Part shown: positions 13,581-24,149 of the stretch, one piece after another
Layout: each line of letters starts with the position of its first letter
How positions within the stretch are numbered: the stretch's first letter is position 1
NCBI GenBank assembly: GCA_017311315.1
Contig: CM029646.1
Coordinates: forward strand, 360,731 to 424,730
From: Dendrocalamus latiflorus
Lineage: Eukaryota > Streptophyta > Magnoliopsida > Poales > Poaceae
DNA: 64,000 bases
Direction of reading: 5' to 3'
Notes under the pieces: model-generated
What the model saw: only the letters and a program-made list of their open reading frames with translations
Databases searched by the model: none
What the model was told of the DNA's origin: nothing
Program-made: the position numbers and the translations under genes

Positions 13581-14238
13581 AGTCCTTATTATATGCCATG
13601 CTTAGCATTGTTTAGGAACCCGGGGCAAGAAATTGTCCCAAGCATCACTTTTATTCATGAGAAATTGATTCGGGCAGTCATGATGGGAATGACTGGTATA
13701 TGTTGGAATGATTACTTTTTATTCCCAAAAACCCCAACCTGCTTAAATATCTGGGCGGATTGGTTCGAGGGTGTGTATGTGTGGTGCAGTGGAAGCACAA
13801 AGTGGGTTAGTGATAGACCGCCCAGATACTGATAAGGACCGAATCTTGTCATGACCTCCTGTGTAAAACAGTACAACCACAAGTCTGTAAAATACAACTT
13901 GGCTTAGTAGAGGTACCGGACCCTGAAAGTCATCCTTCCAGGAGAGGGTGTTGGAGTAGTGCAAGCGGCGGTCGGTGAGACGGCTTGAATGGGACACTCG
14001 TAGAGGGTGAAGTTCTGCTGTGGCGGGCTAGCAGGGGGGTAGCCAGCTGCTAGACGTTCAGAAGGAGAACATCCCGCACAACGTATGGGACCCACCGCAA
14101 GTGGGAGCGACCCATAGGGTGAAATGATGGAAGGGGCGAGTTACTTTGAACGGTCACTGTGATGGTCTGCTCAACCACATGACTAAGGAATCGTGTGGGG
14201 CAACGAGTTGATTGTCTCTTGTGGTGAAAGTGTACAAA

Positions 14239-14286
14239 CTCTGCAGAGTCAAAACTATTCGAATAGCCGTGCCCACGGTCATGGGC
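14239..14286. repeat. Cluster of short palindromes in 5' LTR
   Basis: Within 48 bp lie CTCTGCAGAG (14239-14248, perfect palindrome), CTATTCGAATAG (14255-14266, perfect palindrome), CCGTG-CC-CACGG (14267-14278) and GCCCA..TGGGC (14271-14286). The same cluster is at 20915-20962 in the 3' LTR. The role is unknown; protein binding or RNA stem-loops are possible. Confidence 0.75.
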
Positions 14287-14481
14287 GGACATGGGAACTT
14301 AACCAGATATAGTTCTATTTCAAAATGTTTTGTGGGTGGGAATGGAAAAGTGAAGGGCGAAGGACTGCCCTGGTTTGGAATTGTCCTGGGTGTCGTCCCA
14401 GTGATAAGTTAAGCGTTATAACGCTGAAAGATAAGCATATGGTGCAGATGCCATATATGGTGAACGAAAAATCTGTATCAG

Positions 14482-14488
14482 TATAAAT
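14482..14488 (+). promoter_or_regulatory. Candidate TATA box in 5' LTR
   Basis: TATAAAT stands about 100 bp upstream of an AATAAA. That matches the usual LTR order of TATA box, transcription start, R region, poly(A) signal, U5. It would place U3 at about 9786-14513. Assigned from sequence and position only; the 3' LTR copy is 21157-21163. Confidence 0.35.
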
Positions 14489-14580
14489 GATATTGCATTC
14501 TTTCACACAATATGATTTGGTTCAAACTGCTAGGTTTTAGGGATTTTTAAGTAATTGTATTCAAAAGCACTCTACGCAAA

Positions 14581-14586
14581 AATAAA
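14581..14586 (+). terminator. Candidate poly(A) signal AATAAA in 5' LTR
   Basis: AATAAA lies about 95 bp downstream of the candidate TATA box. In the 3' LTR the equivalent is 21256-21261, where it would serve to end the element transcript. AATAAA also occurs by chance in AT-rich DNA, so this rests on the spacing to the TATA-like box. Confidence 0.3.
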
Positions 14587-15031
14587 GTAACCTGAGCCTT
14601 CCTTTGGTTAAGCCATGCATACTATTTATTTGCATTCTGCGTATTGGCTCGCGGAGCACGGGGTCGGAGTGCTCACGCTCGCTTTTGCGACAAAATTCAG
14701 AATCAGGAATCAAATCACCTCGCTTCAGCCACAAGATTGGACAAACTGGCAGAGAAGATGAAAATGTCAAGGGCTAGGTCGCGCACCTCCAGTTGGCTGC
14801 CTGTGGGCATGTCCTGAAGGTCCCACTTGCGTGCTTCGTTCTTCCGCTGCTGCAATTTCATGATTTCGGCCTAATCGGCCCATGAGTAAGTCTACTATTA
14901 TATTTACGCTTCCGCATGATATGTATTTTGATATTCATTTCTGTAACTGTGAGCACTATCTACTGATCCAGGGAATAGTGCAATGAAATCACAGAGGGAT
15001 CCGGATGTTAATATCTGGGCTCCTACAAGGA

Positions 15032-15043
15032 TGGTATCAGAGC
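15032..15043 (+). other. Primer-binding site (initiator tRNA-Met type)
   Basis: TGGTATCAGAGC begins 4 bp after the end of the 5' LTR. This is the standard plant PBS complementary to the 3' end of initiator methionine tRNA. It fixes both the element orientation (+) and the 3' boundary of the LTR at ...CCTACA. Confidence 0.93.
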
Positions 15044-15939
15044 ATATCGACTGCAGGTCGTGACCTAGTTAGCTTGACCGTTAGTTCATGATTAGAACTG
15101 TTTCTTCAATGTCTATTTTCACAAATATAAGTTATATTGCTCATTCTTATCTGTCTTAGATGATTCTCTCTCATCTAAATGCTGCCTGAGCCATGTTTAC
15201 CTCTAAAAGCTCTCTTACCCCAAATTCAAAGTGATAGTATACGAGTGAGTAAGGATATCACACAAATTACCCCAAATACTTGCCTCATCTCTCTATTGAT
15301 TTCAAAAAAAAATTGATCCTCTTCTCGTACCCTTCAAAATTTAAGGTTAGGAACGTTGAAGATAAGTCATGAAGATAAGGTGGTCCCGTTTTAAACGGAC
15401 TATGCAGATAAACCCTGTGCCCCTTTTGTGTGTTCTTCGAGTAGACGATGCATTGCTGCAATATTCTATTTGGCCTTGTGCACTGCCTTCTTGCCCTCGG
15501 GCGTTACATTTCGCAGTCACAGGAAAAGCTTATTTTTTTTTAAAAAAAAATTTGTGTGGCTCAGTATCACTCCAGTTCCCTGGATGTGCTCTTTTAAAAT
15601 TAGATTGGGCTGGGTTACCTTATCCCCACGACTCTATCCTTACCTCCTGCTATTCCCTCTCACCTCATGTTGACGACCCCATCGGATCCAAAGAAACGAA
15701 ATAACAAGTAACCCAAAACCAGGGCAATCAAGAAGAAGCGAAGACTTTTCAACCTCCCAGTATTGAAGAAAAACAACATCACTATGAAGAAGACCACCCG
15801 CCAGGAGAGAGCCCACAGAGCGAGGTCACCTGTTTCTGCAAAGGACAAGACCCTTGCCCCATGAATTGCTCCTCAAATCTGTTGATAATCAAGATAGCTA
15901 AGAGTGCAATAGATGAATAATAACAATTGACATTTATTT

Positions 15940-15950
15940 AAGGGGGGTAG
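15940..15950 (+). other. Internal polypurine-tract-like sequence
   Basis: AAGGGGGGTAG in the context ATTTAAGGGGGGTAG, the same word as the terminal PPT at 16448-16458 and preceded by similar ATTT-rich sequence. It could be a second plus-strand primer site or a remnant of an older 3' end. The repetition is seen directly; the role is inferred. Confidence 0.55.
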
Positions 15951-16447
15951 CACTACGAGGCAGAAATGTCGAAGAACTACTACGATGTATATCCCTGGAA
16001 CTGCAACAACCTGGATTTAGAGCAAACCAAACTAGTACAAGAAGATTTGCAGAACCAGAAGTCTTATAGTGATAAGGACAAAAGACCACCATATAAATGT
16101 TTCCATCCTCGTATCGGCATTCCTCAGACCGTCTACTCCCAAGGGCATATGCCAATACTATTCTATAACCATCACAAGCCCAATAGACAATGTGACCACT
16201 CCACTCTACGAAGATGAGGGGACGACGAAGTCAACAAACAGGCCTCTGGAAAACTACGACCTATCTAGAAGAATAAGATCTCTTCCTTCCCTTTGGTCTT
16301 CTCTACGTCTGTGCAGGTTCTTTTCCTGCCGCCTGTACTAAAGAAGAGATCGGCACGTTGAGTCAAAACCTAAAACCTATTGCCAGCCATATTAACCTCA
16401 TCTCTATTCCTTCTACACTACCGGAATCTCGGGGTCGAGATTCATTT

Positions 16448-16460
16448 AAGGGGGGTAGGT
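16448..16460 (+). other. Polypurine tract
   Basis: AAGGGGGGTAGGT lies 1 bp before the TGTAACATCC start of the 3' LTR. It is the expected plus-strand primer for reverse transcription and supports the + orientation of the element. Confidence 0.88.
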
Positions 16461-16461
16461 T

Positions 16462-19400
16462 TGTAACATCCTAAATTTTGGGTGTTCAAAATTTTGAGAA
16501 ATTTAAAACTTTATTTGCATTTTACTGTCATTTGAATTTTGGTTCAACATAATATTTGGGTTTTCCTGAGTTTTGTGTTGAGCAAATAATATCTGAAAAT
16601 AATTCTCGAGCACAAAACGGCAATCATAAAAATAAATAAATATAAATAATCCCAAAAACCTAATTATGAAATCAAAACATGGTTTGTAAATTAGTTAAAG
16701 GGAAATAGCTAAATTAAAAGTACAACTCAAATATATACATACATAAGCCATACCATTAAATTCAAGAATAGTCTTAACACTAGAGCTAGAATTCAAATCT
16801 CGAAAATCATGCACAAATTAAAATTTACAAATCCTAATGAGAACCAAAGTTTAAATTGAAAATCCAAAATTGTAAAAATTTGCACAAGCCTCCTTTCTTT
16901 TGTTTTCCTTCATTTCCTTCTTCCTCTCTATTACATGTGGCCCCCTCCCTCCCTCTTTCCTCCTTCTCTCCCCTGCCGCTGGGCCCCGGCTTCCCCTGTC
17001 TCCTCCTCTCTTCCTCGTTCGCTTGGTGGAGCAGGTGCCGCGTCCCCCTCTTCTTTCTCTCCCATGCGCCGAGGCTCTGCCCAGCGGTCGCCCTGCCAGC
17101 TCCGTTCCGTCGCCGCCCGCCCATCACGTCCCCTCCGTCGCGCCGAGCCCCGCGTCTCCTCGCCCCGAGCCCCGCGCCGCTGCTGCCATGCGCCGCGTCG
17201 AGCCCCGCGCCCGGGCAAGAACCAGCGGACCGTCCCCGCCGCCCGGTCCTTCGCCGCTTCCGCCCGGTCCGCTGCGCCTCTCTCACCCTCTGCGGCCATA
17301 AGGAACCTCATAGCTTCCCCGTGGATATCTACACATCCTCCTTCCGCGTTACTCCCCATTTCCCCTGCTTCTTCCCTGTCTGCGCCCGTGAGCCCGCCGT
17401 TGCCGCCTTCTCGCCGCCTCGGACGTCACGGCGGCGTTCCACCGCTCCGACCATGTCCCGACATCCCTCCGCTCCCCGTGTACATCCCCTCCATGTTAAT
17501 TGGACTACGGTGCCCCCGACTCGCCGCACGGCCGGTTTTCCTCACCGCCGGCCGAATGCACCTCCAACGTCGTCACTTCTTTTCCGGAGCACCATCGGCC
17601 GATTCCGCGCTCCAGGAGCAACTCCCCGCCGCCATGAACCTCCTCCGACCGACGCTGGAGTTCCTCCCCTACCCCAGCTCGCCGGCACCGTGAGCCTGCA
17701 CGCGCCGCCGCAGGTCGTCGTCGCCAGCTCGCCTCAGCCCCTCCCCCGCCCGGCCAGCCTCGTGGTAAGCATGTCCTCACCTCCCTCATGCTCATGTGCA
17801 CGTCACTTCCCCCTTCCCTCCGCGCCGGCGCCGCCGCCCCCTTCCACCCCCGCCGCCGACCGCTCTCAGCGCCGCCGGCCCTTCCTAGCGCCGTCCCAGG
17901 CCGCGCAAACTCCTCCACTAGATTCCTCGCCGCCCCGGGTATCCATTTTGCCGGTCACCGCCCCCTCCCCGGCCGCCGTCCGCCGCCGGCGACGCCAGCA
18001 CCAGGTGTCGGCCGGTAGCTCTTCTGTGAAGTCCCCAAGTCCTCAATTCAACACCGAGAGCTGCACTTTTGTTCCCATTTTTTTTTATCAGTTCCTGTAG
18101 CTCAAGTTAATTAGTAAGAATTATAGGAAAATTTGGGGAATAATCTAGAGCAGGCAGTAAGTCTAACTAGGATGTAAAATAAGTTTACTCAACATTTAAG
18201 ATTTGGTTATTGCTAAATGAGCAACCAATATAGCTTAAGCAGTCAATTGAGATTTAATTACTAATTAAAGGCATGAATAACATATGGTATAGCTTAAAGC
18301 CCAAGGTGAATAAAAATTCTAATACCTCTATGAAAGGTACAAAATATATTAGGATATACATGGACGTAATAAATGTTTAATCATGAATTAGTTACTATCA
18401 TGTCTATACGATTAGTAAGCCAATAGCATATATTTGAAATCTAATCCTAAAATTAAAGGAAAAACTTAGGAAAGTTAGGGATAATCTATGGGAACCAACA
18501 AAAGAGAGATCCGACTTTAGGGAGTTTATGTATGATTTAAGTTTGGAATTAGATGTAATGCTAAATAGTTAGTGTAACCTTAAGGATTACATTGTAAATC
18601 TAATTATATTTTAAGGTATTAATTAGGAAAAGCAGCCCTTGGATAAATGTATATATTTAATAAAGCTGGCCTTTAATTAACATATGCCCAATAGATATCA
18701 CACCAAAAATAAACTAGGGAATATAATAAATTTAGTTAGAATGTAAAATAAGGCTACATAGCAATTGATATAAATTTAAAATAAAAGACAAGATTATAAA
18801 GATAAAGTGGGGATAAAATATTGTGCAAGGAAGATTATTAGAGATTCAATGATGGCTAGGCTATTTATTCAGAACCTAAATATTTAACAAAAGATGTGCC
18901 GTAACAGTTTACCATAAACTACATGTGTAGAGTAGAAAGCCATAATTCTGTTTAGGTTATGCTTACATGAAATGACGAATTAACAAAAGAGGACAGTCTA
19001 AATAAATAAATCCTAAGCCGCGGCATATTAGTAGATGTTATATAATTAACCATGGCATGGCTTAAAACATAACCAACATCTCTATGCCTCAAACAATTAG
19101 GAGAACCCGTTTTGACTATTAAATGGTTTGGGTATAGAGCCACTAGTATTTGGACTAGTTAACACATACGGATAATTAACGTGGGGTGCATAAATGAATT
19201 AACAGACTAAACATTAATTTAAAGCAAAAGTAAAGAAATAAGACTTTCGTTAAGAATCCAAACTTAATAAAGATTTCCCTTAATTATAATATATGCCCTA
19301 ATATTCATCACACTGCCATTAAATAAATCCCCGTGGTAGATTTAAATAAATAGTGATATTGAACTATGGATCCGTATGACAAGCCCTGCTAGATAAATAA

Positions 19401-21702
19401 AATTGAGCTAGAAATAAAGCTAAGCTTAATAATAACAAAGGAATAGACAAAGATAATAATAGTACCAGTAATTAAATCCTAATGTTAGGTTTAAATGAAT
19501 AATAATATTGACAAGTATAAATAGATTCTAATTCAAATTAAGCTAAGTCGAGTGCTAACTAAGGATACATAAAATGCTGTACCACAAAATGCTATGAGCC
19601 TAGACTTTAAGAGTAATTCGGTAGGCTAAAAATTGTATATATCACATCTATATAGCATATGCCCTGAATATTAGCGTTCGACAAATAATGCTCCGCGTCT
19701 AACCTAACTCAAGGAACTTCCTTGATAAATACAAAAATAATAAAAGAGATTATTAATAAAAGGTCAAGTCCACGTGTTATAACACCGGCTAAGCCTCAAG
19801 TCACTCGAAACACCCATTAACTCATAATAAATCTAAATTGAGTTTATTGAGATTTATTTGGATCTTTTGAGTTATTTGCTTTTATTTGGATTCAGTCGCT
19901 TATCGCATAGTTAGACACTGGAGTCCCGAAGAATCAATGGATCAAGCGGGATCAAGAGCAAAATGAAGATAAAGACTAGAAGCTCAAGAGGGAGCATTGT
20001 GCGAACTCAAGACCGCGGTAAACCACGCAAGGCGAGTCAATACTTTGATCATATTGAACCTACATTTTATGCAAATTACTTTCGTTTAAATTATCAAATT
20101 GCATGCTGTTATTTTATGTGCAAAATATGTTGATTTTAAATTTTAGCTATATGCCCATTGTTCAACTTGATTAAGTATTACACCCTCCTTGGAATATTGT
20201 ATATGTGAGCCTTGTCGCCTAGTGAAAAACTTTATAATGGTTAGCTTTCGAAAATAAGTCCTTATTATATGCCATGCTTAGCATTGTTTAGGAACCCGGG
20301 GCAAGAAATTGTCCCAAGCATCACTTTTATTCATGAGAAATTGATTCGGGCAGTCATGATGGGAATGACTGGTATATGTTGGAATGATTACTTTTTATTC
20401 CCAAAAACCCCAACCTGCTTAAATATCTGGGCGGATTGGTTCGAGGGTGTGTATGTGTGGTGCAGTGGAAGCACAAAGTGGGTTAGTGATAGACCGCCCA
20501 GATACTGATAAGGACCGAATCTTGTCATGACCTCCTGTGTAAAACAGTACAACCACAAGTCTGTAAAATACAACTTGGCTTAGTAGAGGTACCGGACCCT
20601 GAAAGTCATCCTTCCAGGAGAGGGTGTTGGAGTAGTGCAAGCGGCGGTCGGTGAGACGGCTTGAATGGGACACTCGTAGAGGGTGAAGTTCTGCTGTGGC
20701 GGGCTAGCAGGGGGGTAGCCAGCTGCTAGACGTTCAGAAGGAGAACATCCCGCACAACGTATGGGACCCACCGCAAGTGGGAGCGACCCATAGGGTGAAA
20801 TGATGGAAGGGGCGAGGTACTTTGAACGGTCACTGTGATGGTCTGCTCAACCACATGACTAAGGAATCGTGTGGGGCAACGAGTTGATTGTCTCTTGTGG
20901 TGAAAGTGTACAAACTCTGCAGAGTCAAAACTATTCGAATAGCCGTGCCCACGGTCATGGGCGGACATGGGAACTTAACCAGATATAGTTCTATTTCAAA
21001 ATGTTTTGTGGGTGGGAATGGAAAAGTGAAGGGCGAAGGACTGCCCTGGTTTGGAATTGTCCTGGGTGTCGTCCCAGTGATAAGTTAAGCGTTATAACGC
21101 TGAAAGATAAGCATATGGTGCAGATGCCATATATGGTGAACGAAAATCTGTATCAGTATAAATGATATTGCATTCTTTCACACAATATGATTTGGTTCAA
21201 ACTGCTAGGTTTTAGGGATTTTTAAGTAATTGTATTCAAAAGCACTCTACGCAAAAATAAAGTAACCTGAGCCTTCCTTTGGTTAAGCCATGCATACTAT
21301 TTATTTGCATTCTGCGTATTGGCTCGCGGAGCACGGGGTCGGAGTGCTCACGCTCGCTTTTGCGACAAAATTCAGAATCAGGAATCAAATCACCTCGCTT
21401 CAGCCACAAGATTGGACAAACTGGCAGAGAAGATGAAAATGTCAAGGGCTAGGTCGCGCACCTCCAGTTGGCTGCCTGTGGGCATGTCCTGAAGGTCCCA
21501 CTTGCGTGCTTCGTTCTTCCGCTGCTGCAATTTCATGATTTCGGCCTAATCGGCCCATGAGTAAGTCTACTATTATATTTACGCTTCCGCATGATATGTA
21601 TTTTGATATTCATTTCTGTAACTGTGAGCACTATCTACTGATCCAGGGAATAGTGCAATGAAATCACAGAGGGATCCGGATGTTAATATCTGGGCTCCTA
21701 CA
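16462..21702 (+). repeat. 3' long terminal repeat (5,241 bp)
   Basis: Matches 9786-15027 base for base except for three substitutions and a one-base difference in an A run that I found by eye. It repeats all the sub-regions of the 5' LTR: GC-rich segment 16894-18096, AT-rich 18097-20256, palindromes 20915-20962, TATAAAT 21157-21163 and AATAAA 21256-21261. It ends GGCTCCTACA and is followed by GTTTC. The paired 'genes' a naive annotation would call at about 10.2 and 16.9 kb are simply these two LTRs. Confidence 0.95.
16894..18096 (+). other. GC/pyrimidine-rich segment inside 3' LTR
   Basis: Second copy of the segment at 10218-11420. Its one difference, C17212, changes a Trp to an Arg codon in one of the open frames (16900-17301) and leaves all frames open. 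The near-identity reflects the recent common origin of the two LTRs, so it says nothing about selection on a protein. Confidence 0.6.
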
Positions 21703-21707
21703 GTTTC
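21703..21707. repeat. Target-site duplication, right copy (GTTTC)
   Basis: GTTTC directly after the 3' LTR, followed by ATTGCGTGTCTCGAC, the exact continuation of the type-1 monomer cut at 9785. Confidence 0.95.
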
Positions 21708-24149
21708 ATTGCGTGTCTCGACTTTGTCCGTGTGGAGTTTGTAGAACACGTTGAAACCCACTTTCGTGGAAAGTTTAACACTGAGTCGGATTGATTCCAA
21801 ATCAATGCGGAAAATAGTGAGGGCACACGTGAAGTCAATTCGATGTATTTGGCACTCAGTTTCTCTTTGTCACTCGATTTCGTACGAGTGTAGTTTAATG
21901 TACCCGTCAGAATCCATTTCGGTGGAATGTTTGGCACAGAGTCAGACGGATTCAAAATGTATGCCAAAATGAGTGGGGAGGCATATGAAGTCTATTCGTG
22001 GTATTTGGTACTCAGTTTCATTTCGTGACTCGATTTCGTATGCACGCAGTTTACATTTCCGTCGAAACCCGTTTTGGAAGAAAGTTTACCGTCGAGTTGG
22101 ATGGATTCGAAATGCGTGCCATGATGAGATATGATGCACGCCAAGTCCATTCGAGGTGTTTGCCACTCAGTTTATTCCATGTCTCGATTTCACATACATG
22201 GATTTTGCGGTGCCCGTCGGAATTCGATTTTGAGGAAAGTTTAACACCGACTCAGATGGATTCAATGCATGCCAAATGAGGTAGGGCACATATGAAGTCC
22301 ATTCGAGGTGTTTGGCACTCAGTATTGTTGCGTGTCTCGACTTTGTCCGTGTGGAGTTTGTAGAACACGTTGAAACCCACTTTGGTGGAAAGTTTAACAC
22401 TGAGTCGGATTGATTCCAAATCAATGCGGAAAATTGTGAGGGCACACGTGAAGTCAATTCGATGTATTTGGCACTCAGTTTCGCTTTGTCACTCGATTTC
22501 GTACGAGTGTAGTTTAAAGTACCCGTCAGAATCCATTTCGGTGGAAAGTTTGGCACGGAGTCAGACGGATTCAAAATGTATGCCAAAATGAGTGGGGAGG
22601 CATACGAAGTCTATTCGGGGTAGTTGGTTCTCAGTTTCGTTTCGTGACTCGATTTCGTATGCACGCAGTTTACATTTCCGTCGAAACCCGTTTTGGAGGA
22701 AAGTTTACCGTCGCGTTAGATGGATTCGAAATGCGTGCCATGATGAGATATGATGCACGCCAAGTCCATTCAAGGTGTTTGCCACTCAGTTTATTTCACG
22801 TCTCGATTTCACATACATGGATTTTGCGGTGCCCGTCGGAATTCGATTTTGAGGAATGTTTAACACCGACTCGGATGGATTCAATGCACGCCAAATGAGG
22901 TAGGGCACATATGAAGTCCATTCGTGGTGTTTGGCACTCAGTTTCATTGCGTGTCTCGACTTTGTCCGTGTGGAGTTTGTAGAACACGTTGAAACCCACT
23001 TTGGTGGAAAGTTTAACACTGAGTCGGATTGATTCCAAATCAATGCGGAAAATTGTGTGGGCACACGTGAAGTCAATTCGATGTATCTGGCACTCAGTTT
23101 CGCTTTGTCACTCGATTTCGTACGAGTGTAGTTTAAAGTACCCGTTAGAATCCATTTCGGTGGAAAGTTTGGCACGGAGTCAGACGGATTCAAAATGTAT
23201 GCCAAAATGAGTGGGGAGGCATACAAAGTCTATTCGGGGTAGTTGGTACTCAGTTTCATTTCGTGACTCGATTTCGTATGCACGCAGTTTACATTTCCGT
23301 CGAAACCCGTTTTGGAGGAAAGTTTACCGTCGCGTTAGATTGATTCGAAATGCGTGCCATGATGAGATATGATGCACGCCAAGTCCATTCAAGGTGTTTG
23401 CCACTCAGTTTATTTCATGTCTCGATTTCACATACATGGATTTTGCGGTGCCCGTCGGAATTCGATTTTGAGGAAAGTTTAACACCGACTCGGATGGATT
23501 CGATGCACGCCAAATGAGGTAGGGCACATACGAAGTCCATTCGAGGTGTTTGGCACTCAGTTTCATTGCGTGTCTCGACTTTGTCCGTGTGGAGTTTGTA
23601 GAACACGTTGAAACCCACTTTGGTGGAAAGTTTAACACTGAGTCGGATTGATTCCAAATCAATGCGGAAAATTCTGAGGGCAGACGTGAAGTCAATTCGT
23701 TGTATTTGGCACTCAGTTTCGCTTTGTCACTCGATTTTGCACGAGTGTAGTTTAAAGTACCCGTCAGATTCCATTTCGGTGGAAAGTTTGGCCCGGAGTC
23801 AGACGGATTCAAAATGTATGCCAAAATGAGTGGGGAGGCATACGAAGTCTATTCGGGGTAGTTGGTACTCAGTTTCATTTCGTGGCTCGATTTCGTATGC
23901 ACGCAGTTTACATTTCCGTCGAAACCCGTTTTGGAGGAAAGTTTACCGTCGAGTTGGATGGATTCGAAATGCGTGCCATGATGAGATATGACGCACGCCA
24001 AGTCCATTCAAGGTGTTTGCCACTCAGTTTATTTCATGTCTCGATTTCACATACATGGATTTTGCGGTGCCCGTCGGAATTCGATTTTGAGGAAAGTTTA
24101 ACACCGACACGGATGGATTCAACGCACGCCAAATGAGGTAGGGCACATA

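Larger units (their letters stand above)
9786..15027 (+). repeat. 5' long terminal repeat (5,242 bp)
   Basis: Direct copy of 16462-21702, starting TGTAACATCC and ending GGCTCCTACA. Along it: an AT-rich segment to about 10217, a GC- and pyrimidine-rich segment at about 10218-11420, about 2.1 kb of AT-rich sequence to 13580 in which I recognise nothing, a mixed-composition block with palindromes to about 14480, then a TATA-like box, a poly(A)-type signal and the U5 end. Differences from the 3' LTR found by eye are G9848/A16524, T10536/C17212, T14141/G20817, and five versus four A at 14467-14471/21143-21146. At 5.2 kb it is long even for plant LTRs. Confidence 0.95.
15028..16461 (+). other. Internal domain of retrotransposon, non-coding (1,434 bp)
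   Basis: Sequence between the LTRs. After the PBS comes a leader to about 15360. Short + frames at 15369-15704 (111 residues), 15966-16217 (83) and 16069-16341 (90) resemble nothing I recognise: no zinc knuckle, no aspartic-protease DTG/DSG in context, no reverse-transcriptase YxDD, no integrase motifs. An A/T homopolymer lies at about 15531-15550. An internal PPT-like tract at 15940-15950 divides the region. It probably keeps only cis signals (packaging, priming), by analogy with other large retrotransposon derivatives. Confidence 0.85.
9786..21702 (+). mobile_element. Complete non-autonomous LTR retrotransposon (LARD-like), 11.9 kb
   Basis: Full-length element in the + orientation: 5' LTR 9786-15027, PBS 15032-15043, internal domain 15028-16461, PPT about 16448-16460, 3' LTR 16462-21702, with 5-bp GTTTC target duplications. 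LTR ends are TGTAACATCC...GGCTCCTACA, so TG..CA with a 4-bp TGTA/TACA inversion. The internal domain is only 1.43 kb and I recognise no capsid, protease, reverse transcriptase, RNase H or integrase, so enzymes would have to come from a partner element. Very long LTRs with short non-coding interiors define large retrotransposon derivatives. The iMet PBS, TGTAAC start, G-rich PPT and long LTRs suggest a Ty3/gypsy chromovirus parent, perhaps of the Tekay/Del clade. That is inference. The LTR termini do not look like those of centromere-specific CRM elements. Confidence 0.95.

Noticed and set aside
13593..14412. Small frames on both strands in the LTR, for example 13593-13832 (+), 13743-13997 (-) and 14050-14292 (-)
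   Set aside because: Mutually overlapping on opposite strands, duplicated only because they lie in the LTRs, with no recognisable family.
10180..18100. Apparent tandem duplication of a 414-residue Pro/Ser/Arg-rich gene at 10180-11424 and 16856-18100
   Set aside because: The two copies are the same part of the two LTRs of one retrotransposon. The composition leaves several frames open at once and no domain is recognisable.
9786..21702. Centromere-targeted CRM retrotransposon
   Set aside because: The LTR ends, the 5.2-kb LTR length and the lack of any integrase or chromodomain do not fit CRM. Location in satellite alone is not enough.
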